From assembly GCA_036381615.1 (NCBI GenBank), contig DASVCL010000021.1, positions 1 through 64,000 on the forward strand: DNA of 64,000 bases, read 5' to 3'. The stretch comes from CALANV01 sp036381615. GTDB lineage: Bacteria; Pseudomonadota; Alphaproteobacteria; CACIAM-22H2. Below are positions 51,768 to 61,433 of the stretch, in pieces (the stretch's first letter is position 1; the number at the start of each line of letters is the position of its first letter). The notes below the pieces were generated by a model that saw only the letters and a program-made list of their open reading frames with translations, searched no databases and was not told the DNA's origin. Both the position numbers and the translations under genes were made by a program.

Positions 51768-52412
51768 ATGAAGCTTCACGGCTATTTCCGTTCATCGGCC
51801 GCGTTTCGCGTGCGTATCGCGCTCAACCTCAAGGGCTTGGCATACGACAACGTGTTCCGGCATCTGCGCAAAGGGGAGCAGCGCACGCCGGATTTCCTGA
51901 AGCTCAATCCGATGGGGCTCGTGCCGGCTTTGGAGGACGGGCCGCACGTCCTGACACAGTCGCTGGCGATCATCGAATATCTCGAGGAGACGCATCCGGA
52001 GCCGCGGCTCCTCCCGGCATCTCCGGCCGCGCGCGCGCGCGTTCGTGCCCTTGCGCTGGCGGTGGCGTGCGAAATTCATCCGCTCAACAACCTGCGGACG
52101 CTGCTCTATCTCAAGAACGTGCTGAGGGTGAGCGACCAGCAGCACGACGAGTGGTATCGCCACTGGGTGGCGGAAGGGTTCAACGGCATCGAGGGGATGC
52201 TGCAGTCCGGCGGCACCGGACGGTTCTGCCACGGCGACGCGCCTACGCTTGCCGATATCTGCCTCGTACCGCAGGTGTTCAACGCCAAACGCTTCTACAA
52301 GGACGACGAGCTCACCGCCTGGCCGACGATCATGCGCGTCTTCGGCGAATGCATGAAGCTGCCGGCCTTCGACAGGGCGCAGCCGTCGAAACAGCCGGAC
52401 GCGGAACCTTGA
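51768..52412 (+). CDS. maiA: Maleylacetoacetate isomerase (zeta-class GST)
   Basis: 214 residues starting MKLHGYFRSSAAFRVRIALN. The SSxxxR glutathione-activating motif is at residues 9-14 and KLNPMGLVPALED follows. TQSLAIIEYLEE is the thioredoxin-fold end, and the helical domain carries IHPLNNLRTLLYL and HGDAPTLADICLVPQV. It isomerises maleylacetoacetate to fumarylacetoacetate with glutathione, completing the pathway. GGAGAAAC precedes the ATG; an 84-base longer frame was rejected. Confidence 0.94.
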   Translation: MKLHGYFRSSAAFRVRIALNLKGLAYDNVFRHLRKGEQRTPDFLKLNPMGLVPALEDGPHVLTQSLAIIEYLEETHPEPRLLPASPAARARVRALALAVACEIHPLNNLRTLLYLKNVLRVSDQQHDEWYRHWVAEGFNGIEGMLQSGGTGRFCHGDAPTLADICLVPQVFNAKRFYKDDELTAWPTIMRVFGECMKLPAFDRAQPSKQPDAEP

Positions 52413-52415
52413 GGA

Positions 52416-53144
52416 TTAGCGGCGCCGCGCGTCAGCGACCAGCTTCTTGAGGGTCTCGAGATCGACGGCGCCGGGGACGACCCGGTCGCCGATGACGAAA
52501 GCAGGGGTGCCGGAAATCGACAGTTCCCGGGCGAGCTGCCGGTTCCGCTCGAAAACGTCGTCGATCTCAATCCGTCCCATATCGGCCTTGAGCCGCGCCG
52601 TATCGAGGCCGATGTCGCCGGCGATCCGCAGTACCGTCGCCTCGTCCAGCGTGCCGCGGGCGCGCATCAGGGCCTCGTGCATATCGACGTATTTGCCCTG
52701 TGCCTTCGCGGCGAGTGCGGCGCGGGCGGCGACGACCGAGTCCGGGCCGAGGATCGGCAGCTCCTTGAACACGAAGCGGACGTTGCCGTCTTCCTTGAGC
52801 AACCGCACGAGCGGTCCCGCCATCTGCTTGCAGTAGGGACAACGGTAGTCGAAGAACTCGACGACGGTGACGTCGCCCTTGGGATTGCCGGCAACCGGGG
52901 AGGTCGGATCGTTGAAGATCGCCTCGCGCCGCGACGAAAGCACGCGACGCTGCGTCGCCTCGGCTTCCGCGCGACGCTTCTCCTCGAGCCCCTCGATGGC
53001 TTCGAGAATCACTTCCGGGTTGTTCAGCAGATATTCGCGCACGATCTGTTCGATCTGCTCGCGCGGCACGGGCGAAGGCGCCGTCTGTGCGATCGCGACG
53101 GAACCGACGAGCATCGCGGCGAATGCTGCGGAACGAAGTCTCAC
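52416..53144 (-). CDS. DsbA-family thiol oxidoreductase (Com1/27kDa type)
   Basis: 242 residues from a GTG with AGGAGG seven bases upstream. A signal peptide (VRLRSAAFAAMLVGSVAIAQ) is followed by a helical region EQIEQIVREYLLNNPEVILEAIEGLEEK (seen as YLLNNPEVILEAIEGL). The thioredoxin domain holds the active site FFDYRCPYCKQM and the cis-Pro SISGTPAFVIG. It forms or shuffles disulfides in the periplasm. It is convergent with maiA, 3 bp between stops. The 340 bp upstream hold no gene I can support. Confidence 0.9.
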   Translation of the reverse strand: MRLRSAAFAAMLVGSVAIAQTAPSPVPREQIEQIVREYLLNNPEVILEAIEGLEEKRRAEAEATQRRVLSSRREAIFNDPTSPVAGNPKGDVTVVEFFDYRCPYCKQMAGPLVRLLKEDGNVRFVFKELPILGPDSVVAARAALAAKAQGKYVDMHEALMRARGTLDEATVLRIAGDIGLDTARLKADMGRIEIDDVFERNRQLARELSISGTPAFVIGDRVVPGAVDLETLKKLVADARRR

Positions 53145-53484
53145 GAAGCTTCCTCCTGTGCCGTTTGCACCATTGTCGACGAGGATCGCCGCGGGAACAA
53201 GTAACGAGCGTGTCATCGCTTGGGCACGACCGCGGCGACGCCGCCGGGATAGGGCGACCTGCCGGCATGAGGCGGTGGAGGCCGATGCCGGAGCCCCCCG
53301 ACGGCGATGAAGCCGACCGTCGCCGGCACCGCCGCCCCGGAGGGCGGGGTCGCGGGAGGCTGCTGCGGGCGGCACCCGGTCCGGCCGCGAGCGGCGACAG
53401 GGCAAATGGCATGGCCCGACCGTTGTGCCGGCACGATCCGCCGTGCTTTCCCCTATGCGTCTCCGGGTGGGTACCTGCGTCCGG

Positions 53485-54840
53485 CTAGTTTTCCTTGTTG
53501 CTGGCGCGCTCCGCCGCCTGACGGATATCCTGGGCGCGCAGCCACCCCGACGACCCGGCCGGTAGCTGTCGCTCGGCGCGTTCGGCAAAGGCGCGGGCCT
53601 CGCCGTGGCGGCGCTGCAGCAGGGCGCGTTCGGCCTGGGCGAGCGATGCCATGCCGAGCTGGCCGTCGCGGCCATAGGCAACCGCGAGGAGGCGCCACAG
53701 CTCCGGGCTCTCGGTCTCCTGACGCCGGGCGTTCTCGAGATTGGCGATCGCCGCCTTCAGGAGTTGCGGATCGCCGCGTTCGATCTGGACACGGGCGAGC
53801 TCGATGCGGAGCAACGGCTCTTCCGGCAGAAGTTCGACGGCGCGCTGATACGGGGGGAGTGCCTCCGCCGCCTTGCCGCTCTCGAACAGGATCTGTCCCT
53901 TGAGCTCGTGGAAGTAGCCGTCGTCCGGCCGCTCCGCGATCAGCCCGTCGATCAGCGCGATGGCGCGCGGGTAATCGGGGCGGCGCGAGTAGGCGATCGC
54001 GCGCGCGTAGCGGGCCTCGATGGCCGGGTCGCCTTCCTTGTAAATCTGCAGTGCCCGGCCAGGATCGATGAAGCCGATCAGCTTGGCCCGCATACGCCGA
54101 TGCATTTCGGCAAATTCCGGCGGCAGCGGAGCGTCGACGTACTTGGACCGGGTCAGAAAGTCGCGCACGAACTCGACGCGGTCACGGCTGATCGGGTGGG
54201 TTCGGACGTACGGATCCTGGCGGCCGACGGTCAGCAGCTCCTGATCCGCAAGAATGTCCAGGAACTCCATCAGGCCGCGTGCGGACTGTCCCGAGCGTTC
54301 GAGCAGGGTGACCGCGGCCTGGTCCGCCTGGCGCTCCATGTCGCGGGTGTAGGCGAGCAGCCCGCGCTCGCTCATATGCTGGCCGCCCATCATGATCGCG
54401 GCGCCGGCATCCGGCCGGCCGGTTGCGACGGCTGCGGCCGCGCCAAGCACCATGGCAATGATGTTCTCGGTCGTCACGTTGGCCAGGCCATCGCGCAGAC
54501 GGGCGAGATGCCCGCCGGAAATGTGACCGGTCTCGTGTGCGATCACGCCGACGACCTGGCCCGCATGCTCGGCGCGCATCAGGAGACCGGTGTTGATGAA
54601 CATGTTGAGACCGTTCGCGACGAAGGCGTTCAACGACCGGTCGTTAACCAGATGAACGCGAATTGCCTGCGGGTCCAATCCGGCCGCGCTGAAAAGTGGC
54701 GTTGCGTAAGCGCGGATGGTACTTTCTATTTCCGCGTCGCGGATGAAGGAGATTCTCTGCTGCGCGTTGACCGGCGCCAACCCCAATAGCCCGATCGCGG
54801 CAAGCGCGCCGGTCAAACGGAAAAAAATGCGCCTGATCAA
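53485..54840 (-). CDS. M48 family metalloprotease with TPR repeats (BepA/YfgC-like)
   Basis: 451 residues. A signal peptide ends at APVNA, and the protease domain has HETGH at residues 102-106 with the third zinc ligand region in MERQADQAAV. A C-terminal half holds TPR helices (residues about 270-430). BepA-like enzymes monitor outer-membrane protein assembly in the periplasm. The start codon is TTG (MIRRIFFRLTG) with AGGA ten bases upstream; there is no ATG before the signal peptide. It is divergent from ggt with only 2 bp between starts. Confidence 0.9.
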   Translation of the reverse strand: MIRRIFFRLTGALAAIGLLGLAPVNAQQRISFIRDAEIESTIRAYATPLFSAAGLDPQAIRVHLVNDRSLNAFVANGLNMFINTGLLMRAEHAGQVVGVIAHETGHISGGHLARLRDGLANVTTENIIAMVLGAAAAVATGRPDAGAAIMMGGQHMSERGLLAYTRDMERQADQAAVTLLERSGQSARGLMEFLDILADQELLTVGRQDPYVRTHPISRDRVEFVRDFLTRSKYVDAPLPPEFAEMHRRMRAKLIGFIDPGRALQIYKEGDPAIEARYARAIAYSRRPDYPRAIALIDGLIAERPDDGYFHELKGQILFESGKAAEALPPYQRAVELLPEEPLLRIELARVQIERGDPQLLKAAIANLENARRQETESPELWRLLAVAYGRDGQLGMASLAQAERALLQRRHGEARAFAERAERQLPAGSSGWLRAQDIRQAAERASNKEN

Positions 54841-54842
54841 AG

Positions 54843-56477
54843 GTGAAGGTTCCTAGTTTGAAATCTAAACGTAAGCACGCCGGGCGACTGCGTCAACGCA
54901 CGCCCGCAGTATTTTCTCTGATAGCTGCAGCGCTTCTCTCCGGTTGCGGGACGCAGCCGCAACCGGACGACGTATTGGCCGCCGACAGTTTCGCGGGTGC
55001 GGTGATTGCCGACGAGCCACAGGCGGCGATGATCGGCCGGGATATCCTGGCCGTGGGCGGCACGGCCGCCGACGCGGCAGCGGCAACGTATTTCGCGCTC
55101 GCCGTGACCATGCCGTCGAGCGCCGCGCTCGGGGGCGGGGGCATGTGCCTGAGCTATCAGGCTGACAGCGGCCGCGTCGAGGCGCTGGATTTCGTCGCGC
55201 GTCCGTCTGCGACGCCGGGCGCGGCCGCCGTGCCGGCCGCCGCGCGCGGCATGTTCAGCCTGCAGGCGCGCTACGGACGTCTGCGCTGGGCCCAGGTCGT
55301 TGCACCGGCCGAAGGGCTGGCCCGTTTCGGCGTGGCGGTATCCCGCGCGCTCGCAACGGAACTGGCCGCCGCGCCCGACATCCTCGCACAGGCCCCTGAG
55401 GCACGGCGCATCTTCTTCCGTGCCGATGGCACGCCGCTTCGCGAGGGCGACCGGCTTGTGCAGCCGGATCTGGCGACGGTGCTGGGCGCGCTCCGCACCC
55501 ACGGTCCGGCGGCACTGGAGAACGGTCCGATGGCGCGTCAGTTCGCCAGCGCTGCCGCCGCCGCGGGCGCCACGTTGACGCCCGACGATATCGGCGCGAA
55601 CACGCCGAGCTGGCGCGACACGGTCGCGGTCCGATACGAGAACATGGTCGTCCATTTCGCACCGCCGCCGGCCGTTGCCGGCGTCGTCGAGGCCCAGACG
55701 TTCGCGATGCTGGCGCCCCGCTGGCGTCGCGCATCGCCGGAGGAGCGGGGGCATCTGTTCATCCAGGCGAACCTGCGGGCAATCGCCGACCGGCAGAACT
55801 GGCTCGCGCCGGATCTGTCATCGACGCGGGCGACGGCGGATATCGTGGGCGTACAACACATCAACGAGCTGATGGCGACATACCGGGTCGATCAACGCAA
55901 CGCACCCGCATCGGCGCCGGCAAGCGGACCGTCGGCGAGCCTTACGGCAGAGTCGGCGCCCGCGACGACGTTTGTCGCGGTGGACCGCCGCGGCAACACC
56001 GTTGTCTGTGCCGTAAGCCTGCATGCACCGTTCGGTATCGGTCGCATCGCACCCGGTACCGGCGTGTTCCTTGCCGCTGCGCCCGACGGCGGCGCGCGCA
56101 GTGTACAGACGTTCGGCCCCATGCTCGCGGTACGCGCGCGCAGCGCCGGCCCGGTGTTTGCGGGCGCAGCCTCGGGCGGCTGGGCGGGGGCGAGTGCCCT
56201 GATCCAGGTGGCGCTCCAGACGATCGTCGATCGCCGGCCGCTCGACCAGGCCATGCGTGCGCCGCGCATTCACGCCGTCGGCAACCCCGATCACGTCTTC
56301 GCCGAACCGACCACCCAGGGGCCGGTATCCGGGCTTGCATCCCGCGGCTACAACGTGACGACGGGATCGTCGCTCGGCCGCGTCAATGCGCTGTACTGCC
56401 CGGAGGCATTTGACGCGCCGGGCCGGTGCGATTTCAGCGCCGACCGACGTGGCGACGGTCTCGCGGTTCATGGGTGA
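54843..56477 (+). CDS. Gamma-glutamyltransferase-like lipoprotein
   Basis: 544 residues. A lipoprotein-type signal (AALLSGC, Cys35) leads into a GGT fold: GGTAADAAAATYFALAVTMPSSAALGGGGMC (seen as GGTAADAAAATYFALAV), then the autocleavage and nucleophile region APATTFVAVDRRGN with Thr375/Thr376. The segment after it is shorter and less conserved than in true GGT, so peptidase activity should be tested. The GTG start has no Shine-Dalgarno; TTG at 54858 with AAGG upstream is an equally good start. Confidence 0.8.
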   Translation: MKVPSLKSKRKHAGRLRQRTPAVFSLIAAALLSGCGTQPQPDDVLAADSFAGAVIADEPQAAMIGRDILAVGGTAADAAAATYFALAVTMPSSAALGGGGMCLSYQADSGRVEALDFVARPSATPGAAAVPAAARGMFSLQARYGRLRWAQVVAPAEGLARFGVAVSRALATELAAAPDILAQAPEARRIFFRADGTPLREGDRLVQPDLATVLGALRTHGPAALENGPMARQFASAAAAAGATLTPDDIGANTPSWRDTVAVRYENMVVHFAPPPAVAGVVEAQTFAMLAPRWRRASPEERGHLFIQANLRAIADRQNWLAPDLSSTRATADIVGVQHINELMATYRVDQRNAPASAPASGPSASLTAESAPATTFVAVDRRGNTVVCAVSLHAPFGIGRIAPGTGVFLAAAPDGGARSVQTFGPMLAVRARSAGPVFAGAASGGWAGASALIQVALQTIVDRRPLDQAMRAPRIHAVGNPDHVFAEPTTQGPVSGLASRGYNVTTGSSLGRVNALYCPEAFDAPGRCDFSADRRGDGLAVHG

Positions 56478-57639
56478 CGTCGTGACGCTCAAGGTTGCGC
56501 GGCGCAGCGGAATTGCGCCGTTTATGGTCATGGACGTGGTGCGCGAGGCGAATGCCCGCGATCGTTCCGCGCGTTCGGCGACGGAGCGCGTCGTTCACCT
56601 CGAGGTCGGACAGCCCGGAACCTCGGCGCCACAGGCGGTCGTCGAGGCCGCCGCCCGTGCGCTTCGGAGCGAAAGGCTGGGTTATACCGAGACGCTGGGC
56701 ATACCGCCGCTGCGCGAGCGCATCGCGCAGCACTATCGCGAACGCTACGGAATCCACATCGCGCCGGAACGGGTCGTCGTCACCACCGGCTCATCGGGTG
56801 GTTTCCTTCTGGCGTTTCTCGCGGCGTTCGATCACGGCGACCGGGTCGCGCTGGCCGATCCGGGCTATCCGGCCTATCGCAATATCCTGACTGCCCTCGG
56901 CATCATGCCCGTCGGCCTGCCGACCGAGGCGGCGAGTCGATTTCAGCCGACCCCGGCGATTCTCGATCGCGCCGGGCAGATCGATGGTCTGATCGTCGCA
57001 AGCCCGGCGAATCCGACCGGCAGCATGATGTCACCGGACGAGCTCGCCGAGGTTGCCGGCTGGTGCCGCCGGCAGGGCGTTCGCCTCGTGTCGGACGAAA
57101 TTTATCACGGGATCACCTACGGCGTGCGGGAAGCGACGGCGCTCGCCTACAGCGACGAGGCGATCGTCATCAACAGCTTCTCGAAATACTACGCGATGAC
57201 GGGATGGCGGCTCGGCTGGATGGTCGTGCCGCCGGATCTGGTACGTGCGGTCGAGGTGCTCGCCCAAAACCTCTTCATCTCGGCGCCGACGCTGCCGCAG
57301 CTCGCCGCGCTCGCGGCGTTCGATGCGCGCGACGAACTCGATGCGAATGTCGCACGCTATCGCGCGAACCGCGATCTTCTGCTCGCGGAACTGCCGAAGG
57401 CCGGCTTCGATCGCTTCGCGCCGGCCGACGGCGCATTCTATCTGTACGCCGATGTCGCGCACCTGACCAATGACAGCGAGGCGTTCTGCCGGCGCATGCT
57501 TGCCGAGGCCGGCGTCGCGGCGACGCCGGGCATTGACTTCGACCCCGCCCGCGGGCGTGCTTATGTGAGATTCTCCTATGCCGGGACCACGGATGACATG
57601 ATCGAGGCCACGCGCCGCCTTCGCGCCTGGCGGCGCTGA
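56470..57639 (+). CDS. Pyridoxal-phosphate-dependent class I/II aminotransferase
   Basis: 389 residues. VGQPGTSAPQAV and LGYTETLGIPPLRERIA near the N-terminus, ASPANPTGSM, SDEIYHGITYG and the PLP Lys239 in NSFSKYYAMTGWRLGW, then RFSYAGTTDDM near the end. It belongs to the aspartate aminotransferase-like family Igamma. The amino acid substrate cannot be fixed. Its ATG overlaps the ggt stop by eight bases, so the two are co-translated. Release of glutamate by the first may feed the second; that is inference. Confidence 0.9.
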   Translation: MGDVVTLKVARRSGIAPFMVMDVVREANARDRSARSATERVVHLEVGQPGTSAPQAVVEAAARALRSERLGYTETLGIPPLRERIAQHYRERYGIHIAPERVVVTTGSSGGFLLAFLAAFDHGDRVALADPGYPAYRNILTALGIMPVGLPTEAASRFQPTPAILDRAGQIDGLIVASPANPTGSMMSPDELAEVAGWCRRQGVRLVSDEIYHGITYGVREATALAYSDEAIVINSFSKYYAMTGWRLGWMVVPPDLVRAVEVLAQNLFISAPTLPQLAALAAFDARDELDANVARYRANRDLLLAELPKAGFDRFAPADGAFYLYADVAHLTNDSEAFCRRMLAEAGVAATPGIDFDPARGRAYVRFSYAGTTDDMIEATRRLRAWRR

Positions 57640-57891
57640 AACGAGAAGGGCGGATCGCTAGACCAGGTCATTCCGATGGGGCGTTGAATAAGGACTCGCT
57701 TCGCGCTCGCGGTGCCACTCGTCACGGAAATTGCCGGCGCGCCCCTGGTTCGTTCCGGCACGCGGCAATTGTTGCAGGTCGGACGCCGGCAATTGTCGAC
57801 CCAAATCCCCCAAGAATCTCGGGCATCCGGGGGCTCGATGCAGGCGCGCCGGGCGCCGGAGCCGGCGAACAACTTTCCGTTACAGGCGGGT

Positions 57892-57919
57892 CCCCAGCAT
57901 CCCATTGAGGATGCTGGGG
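57892..57919. terminator. Strong hairpin downstream of rne
   Basis: CCCCAGCATCC and GGATGCTGGGG form a perfect 11-bp stem around CATTGA; AGGC and GCCT outside extend it after a bulge. No U-run on either strand. It lies between the convergent aminotransferase and rne genes. The rest of the 316-bp gap has a GGCAATTGT direct repeat (about 57762 and 57790) and no gene. Confidence 0.6.
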
Positions 57920-57955
57920 CCTGCCTATCCGTTGTGAGGCGTCGCCCGCAGAGGT

Positions 57956-60900
57956 TCAGCGCGTGAGACGTCGCCACCAGCCGCGGCGCGGCGGGGACGG
58001 TGGCTCATCCGATGGCCGCGTCGTCTCCGGCGCGCTTGTCTCCACCGCCGGCACGCTCTCGGGCGCCGGGCTCTCGGCTGCGCCCGTCTCGACCGCCGGC
58101 ATGTTCTCCGGCGCCGGGCTCTCGGCCGCGCGCGGCTCGCTTTGCGATTCGGCCGGGACCGGTTCGGCTTGATGCTCGGGCAGCGGTCGCGGTGCTTCCG
58201 TCACGACGCTTTCCTCGCGCTGTGCTTGGCGCTCGTGCTCGTCCCGCTGCTCCTCCGGAAAGCGCTCGGCGCGTCGATTCCACGGCCAGTCGTATGCATC
58301 CCCCGGACCTTCGACGGGGCGCGGCCAGGGCCGTTCCTCGTTGCTCTCCTTGCTGGGCGCATGATCCTGGGCGATTTCTTCCGGCTGGCGGTGGCGCGGG
58401 TCCGCGAACGGGTCGTCATGCCCTTCCGCGGGTTGCCCCTCGAGTCCGCGGCGTCCACGACGACGGCCCCCCCGCCGGCCGCGGCGCCGCCGGCGCTGCG
58501 GCCCATCGCCGGTGCCATGCTCACCATGGTTTGTCGCGGCCTGCTCGGGTTCCGCGGCCTCCGCCTCGACCTCGCCGTCCGCTTGGCTCACGTCCTCCGA
58601 TGTCGCGGCGGGTACCTCATGCGATGGTGTTTCCGCGTCTGCCGACTCGGCGTGCACGGCCTCGGCGCTCCGCTCCTCACCGCCACGGCCGCGGCGCCGA
58701 CGGCGCCGACGGCGACGGCGGTGACCGTCACCATCGCCGGCGTCACGTGCGGCCTCGGCCGGCGCGTCGCCGGCGCCCGCCGCGCCGACATCGGCGGCGC
58801 TCGTTTCGTCGATTTCGTGAACCGGCTCGGTCTCGCCTGCCGCCTCGACATCGGCCGCCGGCGCGGGAAGGGAGGTTTGCCCCGGCAGCGGCTCTCCCGC
58901 GGCCCGCGTCCGAACCCGTTCCAGCCGGTAAGCCGGCGGGATGAGCGTGTCGTCCCGACTGAACGTCGCCCGCAGGCCGAAGCGGCTCTCGATGCCGGCA
59001 AGCGCTTCCCGCTTCTGGTTGAGAACGTAAAGGGCCACGTTGGTCGGTACGTGCACGACGGCCTCGAGGGTGCGCAGCTTGACGCCTTCCTCCTCGATCG
59101 CACGGAGCACATGAAGCGCGGCGGATTCCGTCGAGCGGACGAAGCCGGTGCCGGCGCAATGCGGACAGCGCTCCGACGATACCTCGAGCAGGCTCGGACG
59201 GAGACGCTGTCGCGACAGTTCAAGCAGGCCGAACGGCGAGATTCGTCCGATCTGGATTCGCGCGCGATCGCTCTTCATCGCCTCCTTGAGGCGTCGCTCG
59301 ACCGCGTGCTGGTTGCGCGGATCCTCCATGTCGATGAAGTCGATCACGATGAGTCCGGCAAGATCGCGCAGACGCAGCTGACGGGCGATCTCGTCGGCCG
59401 CCTCGAGATTCGTCTTGAACGCCGTTTCCTCGATATGGCGCTCGCGCGTCGCCCGCCCGGAGTTGACGTCGATCGAGACCAGCGCCTCCGTCGGATTGAT
59501 CACGATGTAACCGCCGGATTTCAGGCGGACGGTCGGCGCATGAATTTCCTCGAGCTGCGACTCGACCTGGAAGCGCTGGAAAAGCGGCACCGACGGATCG
59601 TTGTACAGCTGGATTCGGTCGACATGGCTCGGCATCAGCGTCTTCATGAACGCCTTCGCCGCCCTATATCCGGCCTCGCCTTCGACCAGAATCTCGTCGA
59701 TGTCGCGCGTGTAGAGATCCCGGATCGCGCGCTTGATCAGATTGCCTTCCTCGTAGACGAGCGACGGCGCGGTCGACTTCAGCGTCGTTTCGCGGATCTC
59801 GTCCCATTGACGCAGGAGATATTCGTAGTCCCGCTTGATCTCGGCCTTGGTGCGCTCCATGCCCGCGGTGCGGAGAATCACCGCCATACCCTCGGGGACC
59901 TGAAGCTCCTCCATGATGGCCTTCAGCCGCTTGCGGTCCTGGGCGTTGGTGATGCGGCGGGAGATGCCGCCGCCGCGCGCCGTGTTCGGCATGAGGACGC
60001 AATAGCGTCCGGCAAGGGACAGGTAGGTCGTAAGAGCGGCGCCTTTGTTGCCGCGCTCTTCCTTCACGACCTGAACCAGCAGAACCTGACGCCGCTTGAT
60101 GACCTCCTGGATCTTGTAGTGCCGAAGGGGACGGAACCGCTTGCGCGTCTCCACGGCCTCCACATCGGCATCGTCGCCGCCCACGGACTCGACGGATTGG
60201 GTCTCGGACGCCTCGATGGTTTCGACCGCGTCTGCCGCGGATACCACGTCATCGGCCGCGGATACTGCGTCGCCCTGGGGCGTTTCCGCCGAGGCGGTTT
60301 CGTCCTCGGCGGCCCGGATCGGGGAGGGCTCCTGGGCCAGGTCGGATGCGGCCTCGTCCGGCCGGGCAGCAGTCTCGGTAGACTCGGCAGTCGCGGCGGC
60401 GGCCGAATGCCCCGCCGGCTCGTGTTCCGCTTCGGCAGGACCGGGCACGCCGATCGACTCATGCATTTCCTGCGGCGCCGCCCCGACCGTGAACCACGGC
60501 CTGTGCTCGAGCGGTGCCGCGCGATCATCCGATCCCGAATCCGCCGCCGCTGCCGAATCCGTCGGTTCTTCCGTCGATTCCGATGCGGCTGAAGGAGCCG
60601 TTTCAGCCAGTTCGGGGGAGGGGCTTATATCGGCGTCGGTGCCACCGTCGTCCGACGGTGTGGGTGTCGCGCCCTCGTCCATATCCTCGCGGCCTAGCGG
60701 GCGCGGTTCGTCAATCGACTCCTCGTCATCTTCCGCTTTTTGCGCGGCCAGCAGCGCCTCCCGGTCGGCGACGGGAATGCGCCAATAGTCCGGATGTATC
60801 TCGCTGAAGGCAAGAAAACCGTGCCGGTTCCCGCCGTATTCCACGAAGGCAGCTTGTAGCGACGGTTCAACCCGGGTGACTTTGGCGAGGTAGATGTTTC

Positions 60901-61018
60901 CTTTGAGCTGTTTTTTGGTTGATGTTTCGAAATCGAATTCTTCAATCCGGTTGCCGTTGAGCACGACCACCCGGGTCTCCTCCGGGTGCGTCGCGTCGAT
61001 GAGCATACGCTTGACCAT
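57956..61018 (-). CDS. rne: Ribonuclease E
   Basis: 1020 residues. The start MVKRMLIDATHPEETRVVV is the alphaproteobacterial RNase E opening, with GGAGA nine bases upstream. An S1 domain is split by an acidic low-complexity insertion at about residues 95-293. The DNase I-like catalytic domain has SIDVNSGRATRERHIEETAF (seen as SIDVNSGRATRERH) and VIDFIDM, whose Asp residues bind magnesium. The zinc link is RCPHCAGTGF. The tail is disordered, with Arg tracts (ten in a row) and the final RRGWWRRLTR, the GWW peptide that in Caulobacter binds PNPase. It is the core of the RNA degradosome. Confidence 0.96.
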   Translation of the reverse strand: MVKRMLIDATHPEETRVVVLNGNRIEEFDFETSTKKQLKGNIYLAKVTRVEPSLQAAFVEYGGNRHGFLAFSEIHPDYWRIPVADREALLAAQKAEDDEESIDEPRPLGREDMDEGATPTPSDDGGTDADISPSPELAETAPSAASESTEEPTDSAAAADSGSDDRAAPLEHRPWFTVGAAPQEMHESIGVPGPAEAEHEPAGHSAAAATAESTETAARPDEAASDLAQEPSPIRAAEDETASAETPQGDAVSAADDVVSAADAVETIEASETQSVESVGGDDADVEAVETRKRFRPLRHYKIQEVIKRRQVLLVQVVKEERGNKGAALTTYLSLAGRYCVLMPNTARGGGISRRITNAQDRKRLKAIMEELQVPEGMAVILRTAGMERTKAEIKRDYEYLLRQWDEIRETTLKSTAPSLVYEEGNLIKRAIRDLYTRDIDEILVEGEAGYRAAKAFMKTLMPSHVDRIQLYNDPSVPLFQRFQVESQLEEIHAPTVRLKSGGYIVINPTEALVSIDVNSGRATRERHIEETAFKTNLEAADEIARQLRLRDLAGLIVIDFIDMEDPRNQHAVERRLKEAMKSDRARIQIGRISPFGLLELSRQRLRPSLLEVSSERCPHCAGTGFVRSTESAALHVLRAIEEEGVKLRTLEAVVHVPTNVALYVLNQKREALAGIESRFGLRATFSRDDTLIPPAYRLERVRTRAAGEPLPGQTSLPAPAADVEAAGETEPVHEIDETSAADVGAAGAGDAPAEAARDAGDGDGHRRRRRRRRRRGRGGEERSAEAVHAESADAETPSHEVPAATSEDVSQADGEVEAEAAEPEQAATNHGEHGTGDGPQRRRRRGRRGGRRRGRRGLEGQPAEGHDDPFADPRHRQPEEIAQDHAPSKESNEERPWPRPVEGPGDAYDWPWNRRAERFPEEQRDEHERQAQREESVVTEAPRPLPEHQAEPVPAESQSEPRAAESPAPENMPAVETGAAESPAPESVPAVETSAPETTRPSDEPPSPPRRGWWRRLTR

Positions 61019-61345
61019 TCTTACGATATCTCCAATAGCCGCGGCACGGCGCGCATAAACGGCAGGCGCGAACCCGTCGGCGGGTCCAGCGGTTGCGCAT
61101 GGGCGCGCGGCGCCAATGATGGAATCCCTGCGGATCGGCAACCCGACCTGGGCGGCCCACGGCCATCCTCAGTCCTTCCTGTAGGTCCAGTAGCAAACCG
61201 TTGGTCAGGTCAGTCACGGTCGGCGGTCGATCCCGGCGTATCCGTTTCGTTTCTCTCTTGTCCGCGGAAGCGCCCCTTACAGGCGCGCCGGGCGCCACCG
61301 TTCCGGTCCGGAATGGGGCTGCCATATGCGAACGGAAATAAAATA
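61019..61345 (-). promoter_or_regulatory. Probable long rne 5' leader
   Basis: On the minus strand TTGTGG and TATTTT stand 17 bp apart around 61345-61372, a promoter candidate, giving a leader of about 320 nt before the rne ATG. The leader is GC-rich with several possible stems (for example GCGCGGCGCC). Long autoregulatory leaders are known for rne in enterobacteria; here it is inference. The gap up to amiC (61434) shows no gene. Confidence 0.3.
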
Positions 61346-61433
61346 GTCAGCGGATCAATCAACCACAATGACATAATGCCCCGTCGCCGAAGCGTGGCCG
61401 GAATAGGGTTGAAATCCGTTTGAAATCAGTGGT

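Noticed and set aside
53145..53484. Upstream extension of the DsbA-type frame through the intergenic region
   Set aside because: The GTG at 53144 has a perfect AGGAGG and begins the signal peptide; upstream codons give an Arg/Ala-rich string typical of non-coding GC-rich DNA.
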